64,000 bases of DNA from Myxocyprinus asiaticus (Eukaryota; Chordata; Actinopteri; Cypriniformes; Catostomidae): positions 21,323,380 through 21,387,379 of the forward strand of contig NC_059379.1 in NCBI RefSeq assembly GCF_019703515.2. Reading direction: 5' to 3'. The translations under genes and the position numbers were made by a program. Positions 32,645 through 44,405 of the stretch are shown here, piece by piece. Below the pieces are notes generated by a model, which had not been told where the DNA came from, searched no databases, and worked only from the letters and a program-made list of their open reading frames with translations. The first letter of the stretch is position 1. The number at the start of each line of letters is the position of its first letter.

Positions 32645-33040
32645 TATTTTCTTCAAATAACATCAAACATTTACCTGAAGTGACTTATCCAGGCATGTTG
32701 TTGATACTGAGCGTCTACTCAAGAGAGGCGATGAAATTGTATCATAGTTTAGATGCTCACAATTATTTCCTCAGCTGAAAGATCGGGAATATTGGATCGC
32801 TTCTATTATAATCAATGAAGCCATTCAATGAAGCTGTCTGTGTAACCTGCAGACAAGGTCCTGTGGACGTCACTTCCTTTAATTGTCTTGAATTGGTCTA
32901 TAGTCAAAAAAATTATAATCTGGGCTGATACCAAACTGGTCAAGAATATATTGTGTATCTCTAAAATAAAGTGATCTTTGGTAGTATGGGCTTGTAAATA
33001 TGTATGTTTATATATGTTTCTGCATGCATATGTGTGTGCG
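32645..33040. other. Unclassified stretch
   Basis: No gene or recognised repeat. Confidence 0.5.
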
Positions 33041-33044
33041 TGGG

Positions 33045-33330
33045 GGGCGGGTTTAGGTGGTTTACGAGGACTTTTTTTAGGTTACAAACTGGAAATTACA
33101 AGGGTATTTTGCTATAAATGTGGTTTATGAGGACATTTCTAGTGTCCCCATAATTCAAATTGCTTAAAAAACATACTAAATTATGTTTTTTGGAAAATAT
33201 AAAAATGCAGAAGGTTTTTTGTGAGGGTTAGGTTTAGGGGTAGGGTTAGGGGATAGAATCTATAGTCCATACAGTATAAAAATCATTATGTCTATGGAGA
33301 GTCCTCATAAGGATAGCTGCACCAACATGT
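33045..33330. repeat. Dispersed repeat with gggttaggg-rich core, copy 1
   Basis: Reads gtttaggtggtttacgagga, then tataaatgtggtttatgagg, gaggttaggtttaggggtag, tcattatgtctatggagagt and ends ataaggatagctgcaccaac before a TG-rich tail. Close copies lie at 61463-61710 and 62513-62805. Non-coding. Confidence 0.85.
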
Positions 33331-35535
33331 GTGTGTATGCATGTGCATGCATGTGCATGCTGTTTTTTGGGTATGTTCAGTAATGCATAATTTATCAGCA
33401 CCTGTTTTACTAGTTTATCCACACACCTGGCCAGAACTGATCACAATGTCAAGGTCACCACCATTTGCATGGATGGCGTCTCTTAATGGCACGTTGCAAA
33501 CAACATGCAAAGAGTTTCTTTGACATGAGACTGGCTGGAGCCCTCAGTTCCTGTTTATAGGTTGATTTTAAGTGTTGAGTGGAAAAAGATGTTTCCCCAA
33601 GACTGCTGCATTCAGAGTAAAGATGGGTACATCCACACAGACAAAAAATTGTATGGAAAATAATGTACTATGTACACACTAAATGCTGGTTTATAAAGTG
33701 GATGGTTTAGCTGTGCAGTAAGCCTTTTTGTGAGCCAGTGTTTAAAATTTTTGCTCTCCTAATGTGTTAGTTTGCATTGTTTCCATACAAAAATTTTGAG
33801 GATGTGTAAATGGCAGAAACTGTGCACACTGTGCATCATGTTTTATTAACCAATCGCTTTATAAGTTGCGTGACTGTGCGAATGCGCATATGTTTTTGTT
33901 ACCACCTCATCTCCTCTCTTTTTGTAACCATAAATAATTGTTAAAACAATGTTTTGGTTATTCATGACCTTTTATGCAAATAAATATAGCCATATTTCTC
34001 AAATAATTTGTTTGTAAAAGTTATGGTAGAACCCAGGAAGAGAGACAGAAGAAACAGAGTTGAGGTTCTACAGAGTTGAGGCTATCAGTGTAGCTATGTA
34101 TTCTGTACAGAATGCTGTACAATCATGAAGATGAGTTTTATTTTATTCAAATTAGGGATCAGTGGCACCTGCAGCTGTACGGCCGTACACACTGTGCATA
34201 CCTTGAGGGCTCTGACTGACCTGAAAAAATTTTTTCTCTGAGAATATTTCAGCAAAAATGATGTGTGTCCCGTACTGATGTTGTCTGTTTAAAAGAACCA
34301 GCGATGCCCGATTTGCGAATGAATCATTTTTTTGAGTCGGTTCTTTTCAGTGAATTGGCTAAACATGCTTGCAAAACTGTCTGAATCGATTCGTGATTCA
34401 TCCTGTTAGTTCATTCAGACTGCTCTCTAATGGAATAATTTGGAGCGGTTTCTTACTCATTAAAACAGTATCATGATATTTAAGGACAGAGAGAACAAAC
34501 AGTGCTGGATAAAGTTAATATATACCTACAATCAACTGAAACTGCCTTTTTGAGAGGTAACTTCGAGAAACTTCAGCTAGTTCAGTGTCATGTGAAGAAG
34601 GGGCTGTCAAGCCAAATGTGTTTTTGTGTCCACTCACACTTTTTCAATCGTTTACCATATAAACATTCATAGATGTGTGTCTTTTGACACGTTTCACTGT
34701 GTTTTTAGCATCTCCCACAGAAGCGCAGCATTTTTAGATGAAGTCTAAAAGTTAGGCCTGTTTCTGGTACTTAGAACAGTACCTACTCCCCTCCCTAACA
34801 ATGGAGGTCAGAGTATATTGCACTCAAGCAGCGCTAGCAACCTTGTCCATATGCTCAAACATTCGTCGTCCATCTTTTCCTTTTTTTTTTTAAAGTTTAA
34901 CTTAAAATTAACTCTCATCTACCTATTCTTAAATACAAAATCTTAGAATAAATGCATAAGAATGAATTAAAATGAGAGTTAAAAACAACAATAGATACAA
35001 TAAATTGGATGGATAACATATTTGCACAACAAAACCCCAATAAATATTGCAAAATGGTGAGTAAAACAATAAGTCCTTTAGACACATTACTATCCCGTGA
35101 TGGAGACAGGTTCTCCATCACATCCAGCTTAACCAAATGTTGTTGATGGTAGGCTAAGGAAGACTTTAGCGTAGTGTTGCTCTGAGGGTTTAACAATGCC
35201 TTGATCTGTTGCCCCTCTGTGAAATGGTATAATGTGTTGGCTGATCGTTTTATGTCCACTATAGGTGGATTCAAGGTACTGCACCGGTCATGTGGGGATC
35301 AGGGGTGACCACTGGTCGCTGTATGAGTGATTTAGATAAAGTGACTTATGAGGCACAATATTTACCCCATCTGTTCAAATGATGATGTGCTGAGAGAGGA
35401 ACGCACGGCTGCATGATGTTCACCCAGACCCAAAGGCCTCACAGACTCTCCTAGCCATGACTGTTTGTCGGAGAGCGCACTAAACGTCCATGAAAGATAC
35501 ACACTTTACAGAAAGTCAGTGCCTCTTGCTTTGTG

Positions 35536-35537
<2 letters not shown>
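33331..35537. other. Unclassified stretch
   Basis: I recognise no gene. A 119-codon minus-strand frame (34915-35274) has a hydrophobic segment but no family I know; I treat it as chance. 34300-34400 contains gaatcgattcgtgattcat-like phrases seen in fish repeats. Confidence 0.45.
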
Positions 35538-35583
<46 letters not shown>

Positions 35584-35598
35584 GGAGAGAGAGAGAGG
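35538..35598. repeat. (TG)n(GA)n microsatellite
   Basis: About 36 bases of TG followed by about 25 bases of GA. Confidence 0.95.
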
Positions 35599-37269
35599 TA
35601 TATGGTTCTATCTGACTCCTATATGCAGCATTCCTTCTGTTGAAATTAGAGTCATAATGAGTGCTGAGGTAGAATGGAAGCTATTCAGCTGTAGCACTTA
35701 AGCTCCCTCTGCGTCCCTCGCCTCCTGCTGTCCGTGTCTCAGGTGCACATCTCTTCCTTTTTCTCTCTATTCTTTGCCATTTTGTCTCTTCCAATCAGTC
35801 AATCTATTTCTTTCTTTCTTTCATTTTTATTTTTATTTTTTGGTTTGACTTGTTCTGTGTAATGTGTGTCCAAAGACGAGATCCACGTGACCCATTTTTC
35901 ATTGAATAATGTCTGTTTTAACACCCTTTCTTGGTGGTTTAGTAGTGTCTGAAGAGGTGGGCATACTGTGAATTTATCATGGAGCTGAATTTTTTTTTCT
36001 TTTTTTTTTTTTTCAATAAAACAATTGTGGTCTTTTGTTATCATAGTCCCATTTGAACTTACAAAATGTTTGTCAGGGTAAGTTCTGGTGTGGTGTACAG
36101 TACACTACTAAGAGAACCATGGTTTAGTAACTTGATGTTAAACATCTATTGAAATTAATAGGTTTCATTAATGTTCTTTTTATTACTAGTAAATAATAAT
36201 TAATAATAATAATTCATGCATACATTATAAACTGTTAAGCATTGCAAAGCTAATATGAGTGTAGTAATGTTCACATTTACTATAGCCTCTATATTGCTAA
36301 ATATACATAATAATTAATGGTTAATTTGTTTTACTTGTGAAGCCTACTACTGTATAATGTAAACTACTATAATTTTCGGGGCATAGTGAAATTGTTTTCC
36401 TACTTAGAAATATAAATTGAAATGATTTAATGTAATTACAGGACAACTCTGTGAAGATCGTCTAAATTAAACTAGCAGGGGTGAAGTCAGTATTTTCACA
36501 AAATAATTAGCATAAGTTGTATTTAAATGCATATTTTCACGTTTAGCAGCTAAGTAAACACAGCAAATTATGGTGACTCCAGTGCTGCTGGCACATCAGC
36601 AATTCACGGTAGGTAGACACTAGAAATGAAATGAAACGGTAGACATGATTGGTTAGCAAATATCCAATCACGTCTGAAATGAACGTTCTGATTGGTTGTT
36701 CAGCTGAGTTGGACTGTTTGTCTTGCCTGTGCCTTCACTTCAGCGCTCACCTCCCACTGCTCCGTTCACTTTTTGAGATAAAGATGAGCATACGCAAAAT
36801 CCTTAGAAAGATGGGTTTGCATACTGCATATGCGCTAGACTACACAACTGCTTTCTGTTCTTTACAGTCAGTTGTTGATCAAAAACAACAAAAAATAAAC
36901 ATTTAATTCTAATCATGCATGGCACAAATGAGGTGAAGCCATTTGAGTCCTCTCTAGTTAACATGTTCTCGAAACTCTTTTACAGAAATGTCAGTTTTGT
37001 TAAAGAGACAGTATCGGTTTTAGCACGTGTTCAACAAATCAATGTAAATATTTGTAAATAGTACAAATGATGCAATTAAACAATAGAAATGGAACAAAAT
37101 ATATGAAATATAATATCTTATTTATTGATTGATTACATGGATTTCTTCATTTTTAAAAACCAAAATGTGACCAAAATTATGAAAAACTAATAAATTAAAT
37201 TCAATTAATATTTTCATAATGTACCTAGTTAGAAGGTCCCTTGTATAATTAACAGAATTATTTGGGAGA
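35599..37269. other. Unclassified AT-rich stretch
   Basis: No gene is recognised. Poly-T lies at 35990-36013. 36600-36790 has paired gattggttag / gattggttgttc phrases but no clear element. Confidence 0.45.
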
Positions 37270-37422
37270 GAATTTCTTTCATATGTAAGCAAAAGGGACA
37301 TTATAACTGAAATATACCCATATGAATCAATATTGAATCTTATCGAAATCGTAATCAAATTGAATCAAGAGTTTGTAATCGGATTCGAATTGAATGAGGA
37401 AATCTGTATCAATACCCAGCCC
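37270..37422. repeat. Dispersed repeat, copy B
   Basis: Match to 1925-2076, ending aatacccagccct. Its last bases adjoin the 8-bp target duplication of the hAT element at 37430. Confidence 0.65.
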
Positions 37423-37429
37423 TAGTAAA

Positions 37430-40412
37430 CAGGGCCGGATTAACAAATTCTGGGCCCCTGGGAACGAAGGCATCATGGGCCCCTCCCACCCCTCCTCCTA
37501 TCAACTCAACCTCAGCTAGTTATATATGTAAAACTATGTCGGTTACAAAATTCAGTTGATTGTTCAGTAGGCTACAGCAGCCAATGAAAAATGAACAGCA
37601 CACCATCTATAAATGTAATTAAATCATACAAACCAGCAGCGAGCATAATAGCATGTAATAATAAATAAACATGCCTCTTACCTTAGAAGATCGGCCTCTT
37701 TCTTGATTTCTTCCTTGAGAATTCAGTCACCACGTCATCAAAGTCCAGCTCTCTGACAAGTTCGGACTCAATAGCCATCAATGAAAGTGCACTAAGGCGT
37801 TTCTGTCACATACTTATTCTGAGTTTTTTATTCTTGCCATTTGCGAAAAGGATCGTTCACCCTCACAATTAGTTACAGGTAGAGTCAAGAAAAGTCTGAG
37901 GGCAACAAACACATTTGGAAAGGTTGATTGTAGGCCATTTTTACAAAGCTCTGATCCAAATCAGTTGGGTAAGCAGAGGAAAGTGTATATTATGAATATC
38001 ACTGGTGTCAGACTCCTTGCCATCAAACAGAACTCCAAAGCAATCATTCAGAGGCCTGTATGCAGCCAGTCGTTGATTGAGACAGCTGAGTAACTGATCA
38101 ATCATCACATGAAAGTCTCAACTTGAAATTTGTGGCTCCCCTCAATTGTGACTTCATGCTCCCTGTTTTCATTTGCAAATGCTTTCCGTTTTCCATATCC
38201 GATGAAGGTTGTGCTGATAGGTCTGGTACACATCTCTAACACCCATGGCAGTCTTTTCAAAGTCTGAAAACTGATCCTGAAATGATGCCACAAATGACAG
38301 CAAAGACTCCAGTAGTCGCACAGCAGTCTTTAAATCAATGTTGCTTTGCTGCAACAGCTCACATGTCATCTTGAACCTGTGTAGAACAGCATCCCAGAAA
38401 TGGGCCATGAAGGCTGTTTCCAAGCATTCCATTTTGCCACACAATAAAGCTGCCTCATGTTGTGTATCAAGAGTTTCAGGCATGTCACCTGACAAACTCC
38501 CCAAATCATTCCTTATTGAGCTGTAGTTCTTCCAAAGTGCTGATGTTGAGTCAGCTCGACAGCTCCATCATGACTCTGAAATCCATTAATAGGGATTTCA
38601 GAGTCATATTTACTTTGATTTCAGCATTGTGAAAACTTTATTCCACCGGTGAGTTGACACAGCGCAAAAACTGTACATGGACTGCAGTATCCCAAAAAAA
38701 TTACTAGCCTCTTGGCAGCTGTTCTCAATGGTATTGACACCAACCAAATTAAAAGAATGTGCAGCGCATGATATGTAATGAATTAGTGGGTTTTGTTTTT
38801 TAAATGGGCCTGAAGACCATTGTATTGGCTGGACATGTTACTGCCGTTGTCATATGATTGGCCGCGACAATTAGACAGATCCAAGCCCAGGTCACTGATC
38901 ATTGCAAGTACAATGTCAGCCAGGCTCACCCCATTATGGCTTTCAATAGGCTCGAATTCAATAAATCGTTCAACAACTTTCCCCTCATTATTGATGAACC
39001 TGAAAATAAAAGTAAGCTGTTCCACATGAGATAGGTCCGGTGTTGAATCCACCATCACTGAAAAATATTTGGCATGCTGTAGCTCGGCTGCAATGACCCG
39101 CTTAATTTTCTCCCCCATTAGCACAAAACATTCCTCGCATATTGTAGAAGACAAATAGGATGTACTGCCTCTACCCTTCTGACCATGTTTATGAATGTGA
39201 TCAGCTAAAAAGGGATCAAACTGAGAAATCAGCTCTAAAATTCCCAAGTAGTTTCTATTGTACGCTGACCCTAGAATCTCATTGTCACCACGGAATGGGA
39301 GGCTGCTCTCACTTAAAAATTTGATCACGGCAACAACGCGCTTCAGCACCTCTCCCTCCAGTTGCCGCACAAGGGATGCATCAACAGTACCAATTGCATT
39401 ACATCGCTGTGATAACGCAAGCGTATTAGTTCTATGCTGTAAGCTTTTCTCGTGTTCAGTTATACGATCAGAGTGCTTCCAGTCACTGAATCCTATTATA
39501 AACGCACTTGTTTTTGAGGACAAAACCTTGCAGGCAAAGCAGAACACATGTCCAGTACTAGGTGAGTAAATTAGCCAATCCCTTGAAACTATTTCTCCGT
39601 TCTGTAAGCGGCAAGAAAATAAATAATTTGTTAGGGAACGTGTCCTAGCAATGTTCCGTGTTGACGCTGGATATTTGGCCGCTCGGTTTTGAAAGGCGGA
39701 CACCCCGCTTTCAGTTAACGCTGTCCGGAGTCACTCGTCTATCGTGCCCCACAAAGACGGATCATTCATATTTCCATGGGTTGTGCTTGAGCTGGTGGCA
39801 CTAACCTCTGGGACCATGTCGCATGTAGCACTGCTGGCTCCAGGTGGTGGCGAGAGACTCTCCGGCAGCTCGGGTTCGCAAGCGAGACTGGTGGTCTCAC
39901 AATCAGCCTCACTGCTAACATTAGCAGAAGAGCTAGCACTAGCAACAGGTGCCTCCTCTGATGAGCAACTAGCAACCTCCTTTTTAAAAAAGCTGTCAAT
40001 GGATGGCACACTTTGTAAAAGAGCTGCTCCTCTCGCTTCTTTCTCCTTTTTTTTGCTTTTGCTTAACGTACCCGCTAGGAGTGCGTCGATCCATTCTTTT
40101 TTCTGGTTTTGTTTTTCGCTGTCTAGCTATGTTTTTTTCTTAATTTTGTCAGCCTTTACATTAAACCCACCATCCCTTACCATTGTACCAATCATAAAGG
40201 GCATGTCTTCTGTTAGAAAATATTCACACGATTTAATTGGTCAATTTGTTGTGCTTAAACAGTGAGTGTGTAAACATTGAACAGTTGACTTGCTCAGGTT
40301 AATTTATTTCAGTGGCATAAATGCACATTACATGACATGTCGTTGGGGGCCCCCTGGTGGCCGGAGGCCCCTGGGCAACTGCCCCAGTTGCCCGTTTGGT
40401 AATCCGGCCATG
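37430..40412 (-). mobile_element. Near-complete hAT transposon
   Basis: The left end cagggccggattaac and the right end reverse-complemented catggccggattacc are inverted repeats. The flanks ctagtaaa (37422-37429) and ctagttaa (40413-40420) agree at 7 of 8. A GGGGCCC-rich zone lies inside each end (37459-37490, 40346-40390). The element is 2983 bp and carries one disrupted transposase gene on the minus strand. Confidence 0.93.
37680..40009 (-). pseudogene. hAT transposase, ZMYM1-like, broken
   Basis: Read from 40009 down. MPSIDSFFKKEVASCSS opens a serine-rich leader. An in-frame TGA (39731-39733) interrupts it and the frame then continues. A TTF-type zinc-finger region follows (SRDWLIYSPSTGHVFCFACK). 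A DUF4371-like catalytic region contains D in VMVDSTPDLSH and D in CRGQSYDNGSNM. A frameshift near 38785 moves the frame to PLIHYISCAAHSFNLVGVN. Another open piece (38504-38169, MGSLSGDMPETLDTQHEAAL) follows. The hAT dimerisation region is recognisable near 37680-37870, with CEGERSFS. At least one stop and two or more frameshifts; otherwise nearly full length. Family relatives are annotated as zinc finger MYM-type protein 1-like. Confidence 0.88.
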
Positions 40413-40420
40413 CTAGTTAA

Positions 40421-41483
40421 CTGGTAAACAAGACAAAAATACTGATTTAGAAAATGTTTGTTGTTGTTGTTTGTTATGAAATTATTGTCTTTTTAGTTTC
40501 AATGTTTTGTAGCAGCACTTACTGTATGGTTTAGCCTTGTATATTTTCAAAATAAAAGAGAAAGGATGGGATTTCTTTTTTTTCTGCATCCGCAGTGCTT
40601 TAATAGAGATTTTATCATGCAACTGTGCCATGTGAAAGTAAAGTCTGCTCACACTACTGAGCGTTTAAGCATGAGATATCACAACTGCCCACACTCACAG
40701 GTGTGCGTCCACAGATGTGCTTCCTGTGTTGGTTAATTGATGCCCCTGGAGTAATGCAATCTTCCAGCACTTCTTCACTCTATCCTTCCAGTCTTTTTTC
40801 TCTTTCTTGTTCTGTCTCTTTTTTTATCTCTCACTCTCTTTCTCCCTGTGCACTCTTGGTTAATTTGTGACACCTGCGCTGTTACTGTTAAAGGTAAATG
40901 CACTTATTTATTTTTTTTATACATTATATGTTTTTGGGGTCGTTAAGCATCTTTGTTCCTTGGAAAAGTTGTTTCAAAGGCATAGCAATAGCATATTATT
41001 TGATTTTGAATGTTTGTTTTTTTAATTATTTGTAATATTATTTGTAAATAATATTAAAATATTATTTGATTTGGAATATCATACCCTGAAGAACTGAGAA
41101 TTGTGTACAATAATAGGAAGGTGTAGTAGGGAAGTTATTAGGGCCAATTTTGAAACCATGATGGCGACTATAATGCTTGGGCTTAATATTGCCATAAAAG
41201 AAAGAAGGAAATGAATAATGTCTGAATGAATGCTGACTGGCTTTGTTCATTCATGTTTGTCATGTTTAATGGAAGTGCTTATAAAGTTCATTGAACTGAA
41301 CTGTGAAACGATCAGTTACTGTATGCATTACAGGAGATTACAGAAGGCAGTTCTGTGAAGAAACCTGAGCGTTATTGAATCAGTATGTATGTGAGAGTGC
41401 GAGGGGTGCTCTAGCTGTGTAACACTGTAACCTGTTTCCTTCTCACTCTCTTCTCTCTCACTTTCTCCACCTCTAATGCACAG
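40421..41483. other. Unclassified stretch ending in a pyrimidine tract
   Basis: No gene is recognised. Pyrimidine-rich runs lie at 40780-40850 and 41430-41480; the second forms the acceptor of the exon candidate that follows. Confidence 0.5.
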
Positions 41484-41579
41484 AACAGTGGCGTCTTTCT
41501 CCCGCAGCCCAAAAAGTCGGCTTCGTCTTCATCATCTTTAGACAAGGCTTCTGCCAACGCTATTCTATCTCTGTTCTAA
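41484..41579 (+). CDS. Candidate terminal exon (31 codons plus stop)
   Basis: A long pyrimidine tract and gcacag precede position 41484. The frame then reads NSGVFLPQPKKSASSSSS and continues SLDKASANAILSLF before TAA at 41577-41579. A possible polyadenylation signal, aataaa, lies near 42211-42216. Upstream exons were not found in the window. I do not recognise the protein. The strong acceptor, balanced composition and immediate stop support an authentic last exon, but the length is too short to exclude chance. Confidence 0.3.
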   Translation, partial: NSGVFLPQPKKSASSSSSLDKASANAILSLF

Positions 41580-42834
41580 TAATGCCTAGGATCCCCACAG
41601 GAAAAAAAGAGAAGAAAGGAAATGGACACTAATAGCTTAGCACATGTACATGGCAAAATGTATACTTGATGGATGGAAGATGAAAAAGCATCTGTTCATG
41701 TGTAATACATCACACCACTGCATTTTTTGTCAGATGTTAGAATCAGTGTTTGGAAAACTGTATAGCTTCCCAAGATACAAGCTACTGTAAATGAAAAGTA
41801 GTTCAGCTAGAGTCAAACTACAGTACCCTTTTGAAAAAAGTACTTGCAAAAGCACATTGTAACATTTGAAAATTGTTTCAACAACAAATGTGTTAACTGG
41901 GGCATTTATTTTAATCATAGGAAACACTATAATCCATATAGGTTTATAGCACCAATAGTTTTAGTTAGTCACTCCCCAACACTGGTTAGAATGACATTCA
42001 GCAAATGTTTTCACGGTTTATGATTTAGAATGTATGTCAATTCATTCTTTTTAATTTGTTTAGCATAAGTTTGTATACAAATATGACACTTTAAACAGAA
42101 TGCAATGCTTTCCAGATAATGCATTCCTTTAAAGATGTCTTATGAAGCTTTGTGTGCTTGCTGGGTAGCACCCTACTTGCCTGCTTCGTCATATATATAT
42201 TTTTTAAATTAAATAAATACTGTCATTTTTAATCTGGTCCCTAAAGTAAGTCAGAGCATATTTTCAAATAAGCAATTTAATGTTATTTGCAGTCATTATC
42301 GTCACCTGCTGTGCATGCAGTGCTGTTGATAGTGTCATTATCAGCCAAATTCATAGCTCACACCTAATCTCCTCTACCTGTGTTTTGCCTGGACACTTGA
42401 GTACAAAGATCATATGTAATGTACACTTCCAACAACCCAGACTGCCAGCCATGTGCATTAGTTGTTATGTGTGGGTGTACTCTGTCTCTGCCACTAGTAT
42501 ATTAGAATTTTCCAGAGGGCCATCTGTTCCCTCATAGACTCTCAGACTCTATATGGAGTGAATGGAGTGGACACATTCTGCTGGAGAACCACTGGTGGCA
42601 CCAGGTGATTATGGAGATACAGATCACCTGCTCAGGCCTGGCAGATTCAGATCAAAGCAAATTGGCTTGAAAGATTCCTTCTCTTAATTTTTGGTTATTT
42701 ATATTAATTTAGTTTCTTGTCCCTTTTACCTTTTGATGGGGGAAAAAATGATGCTGTGTCAACTGAATTTCATTTCAAAATCACTGATTGCTCAGTTTCC
42801 TAATCAGAGGAGCCTTTATTCCAGGGCTATTCAA
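41580..42834. other. Unclassified; possible 3' UTR then intergenic
   Basis: If the preceding exon is real, 41580 to about 42230 could be its 3' UTR. Otherwise nothing is recognised. An 85-codon frame (42280-42537) is unsupported. Confidence 0.35.
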
Positions 42835-42975
42835 CTCCGGTCCTAGAATTGTTTTTCCTGCAGAGTTTTGCTCCAACCCTAATCAAACACATCTGAAAAA
42901 GCTAATCAAGGTCATCAGGATTACTTCAAAATTATAGGCAGGTGTGTGTGATTAGGGTTGAAACTAAACTCAGGA
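42835..42975. repeat. Short foldback MITE (ctccaaccctaatcaaacac type)
   Basis: gcagagttttgctccaaccc ... ctaatcaaggtcatcagg ... gtgtgtgattagggttgaaa forms a foldback with partially inverted ends. This layout is familiar from abundant fish MITEs. No target duplication is evident. Confidence 0.6.
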
Positions 42976-44405
42976 TGGTAGCCCAAAGCCTTGCTTCGTA
43001 CTGTCAGTCTCCTCTCGTTGATTAACCTGACATTTCTGTAAATATACTGTATTTATGCAGTTATACAATATATGCATCTGAGTTATGCATATTAGTTGGT
43101 GAATTGATTAAAACATTGGTTAATTTGATCTCTTTAGTTGTTTTGTTCTGTTTGAATACATTTTTTGGAAAAATTAATCTGATGGCCCATCACTCCTTCA
43201 GCCCTCCCCTGTGTGTGGTTCTGATCAATGTTTATGTTCCATAATGTTTCCTGACTCTCCTGAGGCATCTGTGTGAGGGAGGGATTGAATCATCTCATGC
43301 TCTGTTAGCAGGCAATGTTGAACTGCTGTCCTGTTGATTAAGTGCCGGGGGCCAGGGCTTCTCATTACGACTACACATGGAGCCCGAGCTGCCAAATGTA
43401 TGGAGCATGTGTGAGCTGTCTCACCGCAAGCGTTGTGGGAATTGGAGTCCATTTCCTCACCATTAAACAGAAAGAAACGCACTACTATCATATAAAAAAG
43501 GGGCCATTTGTATTTAAGTCTATGGCGTTCGACATGGCCCTCAGGGGCCACACCTACAGTTCTGTGGCTTGGTTGAGGATGAGATGCATAATGTATGCAG
43601 CAAGCCAAGACCAAGAAAGAAAGATGCCGAACCCCATTACCCACAATCCACAAGCAGAGGAAGTGCAGTGTTTACCTAAAAATAAATAGACAGAGTGATC
43701 CTTAGAGACTCTGACTTATACATACACATTTATTGAAAACAGACATAGGGGTATGGTGGCCGCATGGCTCTGCATTTCGCCCTGAGCCCCAAAAAGCAAA
43801 CATATATTCACAAACAACCCGATTAAGATACACGTACATACACAAACACTCTCTACACAGACATATACAGTATACAGAAAAAAAAAAAAAAAGATAAATT
43901 TGCTGCTAAAAGCTGTCAGACACCTAGTTTTTCATCTTACTCCTACTCTCATTCTTTCTCTTTTGAACGTTGTGTTGAGTAAGGGCCTTGCATCTGGGAA
44001 CAGACGTGAAATGAATACAAGAAAGTGAGGAAAGCAGAAAAAATGATTAAGTAACTGTTTCATTTTATACCTCAGGGCAATTTGCCACAAACCCTCCATC
44101 TCCTGGCCTCCCTCCTCCACCCATCAGTCTCTCCTTTGCCTCTATGGGCCTGTTTCACAATGTTATATGCTTCAAATTTCTGAGCCTGTCGCATCACTCT
44201 TCGTCTGTATGTGAAACAAAGCTAAACGGTCCAGAGAGAGGCATGAATGGCAACACGTGTGATTTTGACCAAATTTTAATGGGGTGAGAGGTTTTTGCCT
44301 GGAGATGTAAAATGTGTTGTGCATGTTTTAAAACTGTGTTGCAGCGGGAATTTCCACACATCTCCTTCATATGTGTGGCTGGATTTGTTTTAGGTACAAT
44401 AAGTA
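42976..44405. other. Unclassified; GC-richer block 43200-43690
   Basis: Overlapping frames of 142 codons (minus, 43225-43653) and 115 codons (plus, 43342-43689) occur in a moderately GC-rich block. Neither has a domain I recognise, and opposed overlapping frames argue for composition rather than coding. Poly-A lies at 43879-43893. Confidence 0.4.

Noticed and set aside
33220..33255. Interstitial telomere repeat (ttaggg-like)
   Set aside because: The gggttaggg phrases are irregular and are an ordinary part of a dispersed repeat present three times here.
34915..35274. 119-codon frame as a membrane protein
   Set aside because: The hydrophobic segment follows from AT-rich codons; nothing else supports coding.
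39744..40265. 173-codon plus-strand frame
   Set aside because: It is the antisense shadow of the hAT transposase pseudogene.
43225..43689. Overlapping 142- and 115-codon frames as genes
   Set aside because: They oppose each other over the same GC-richer block and neither shows a domain.
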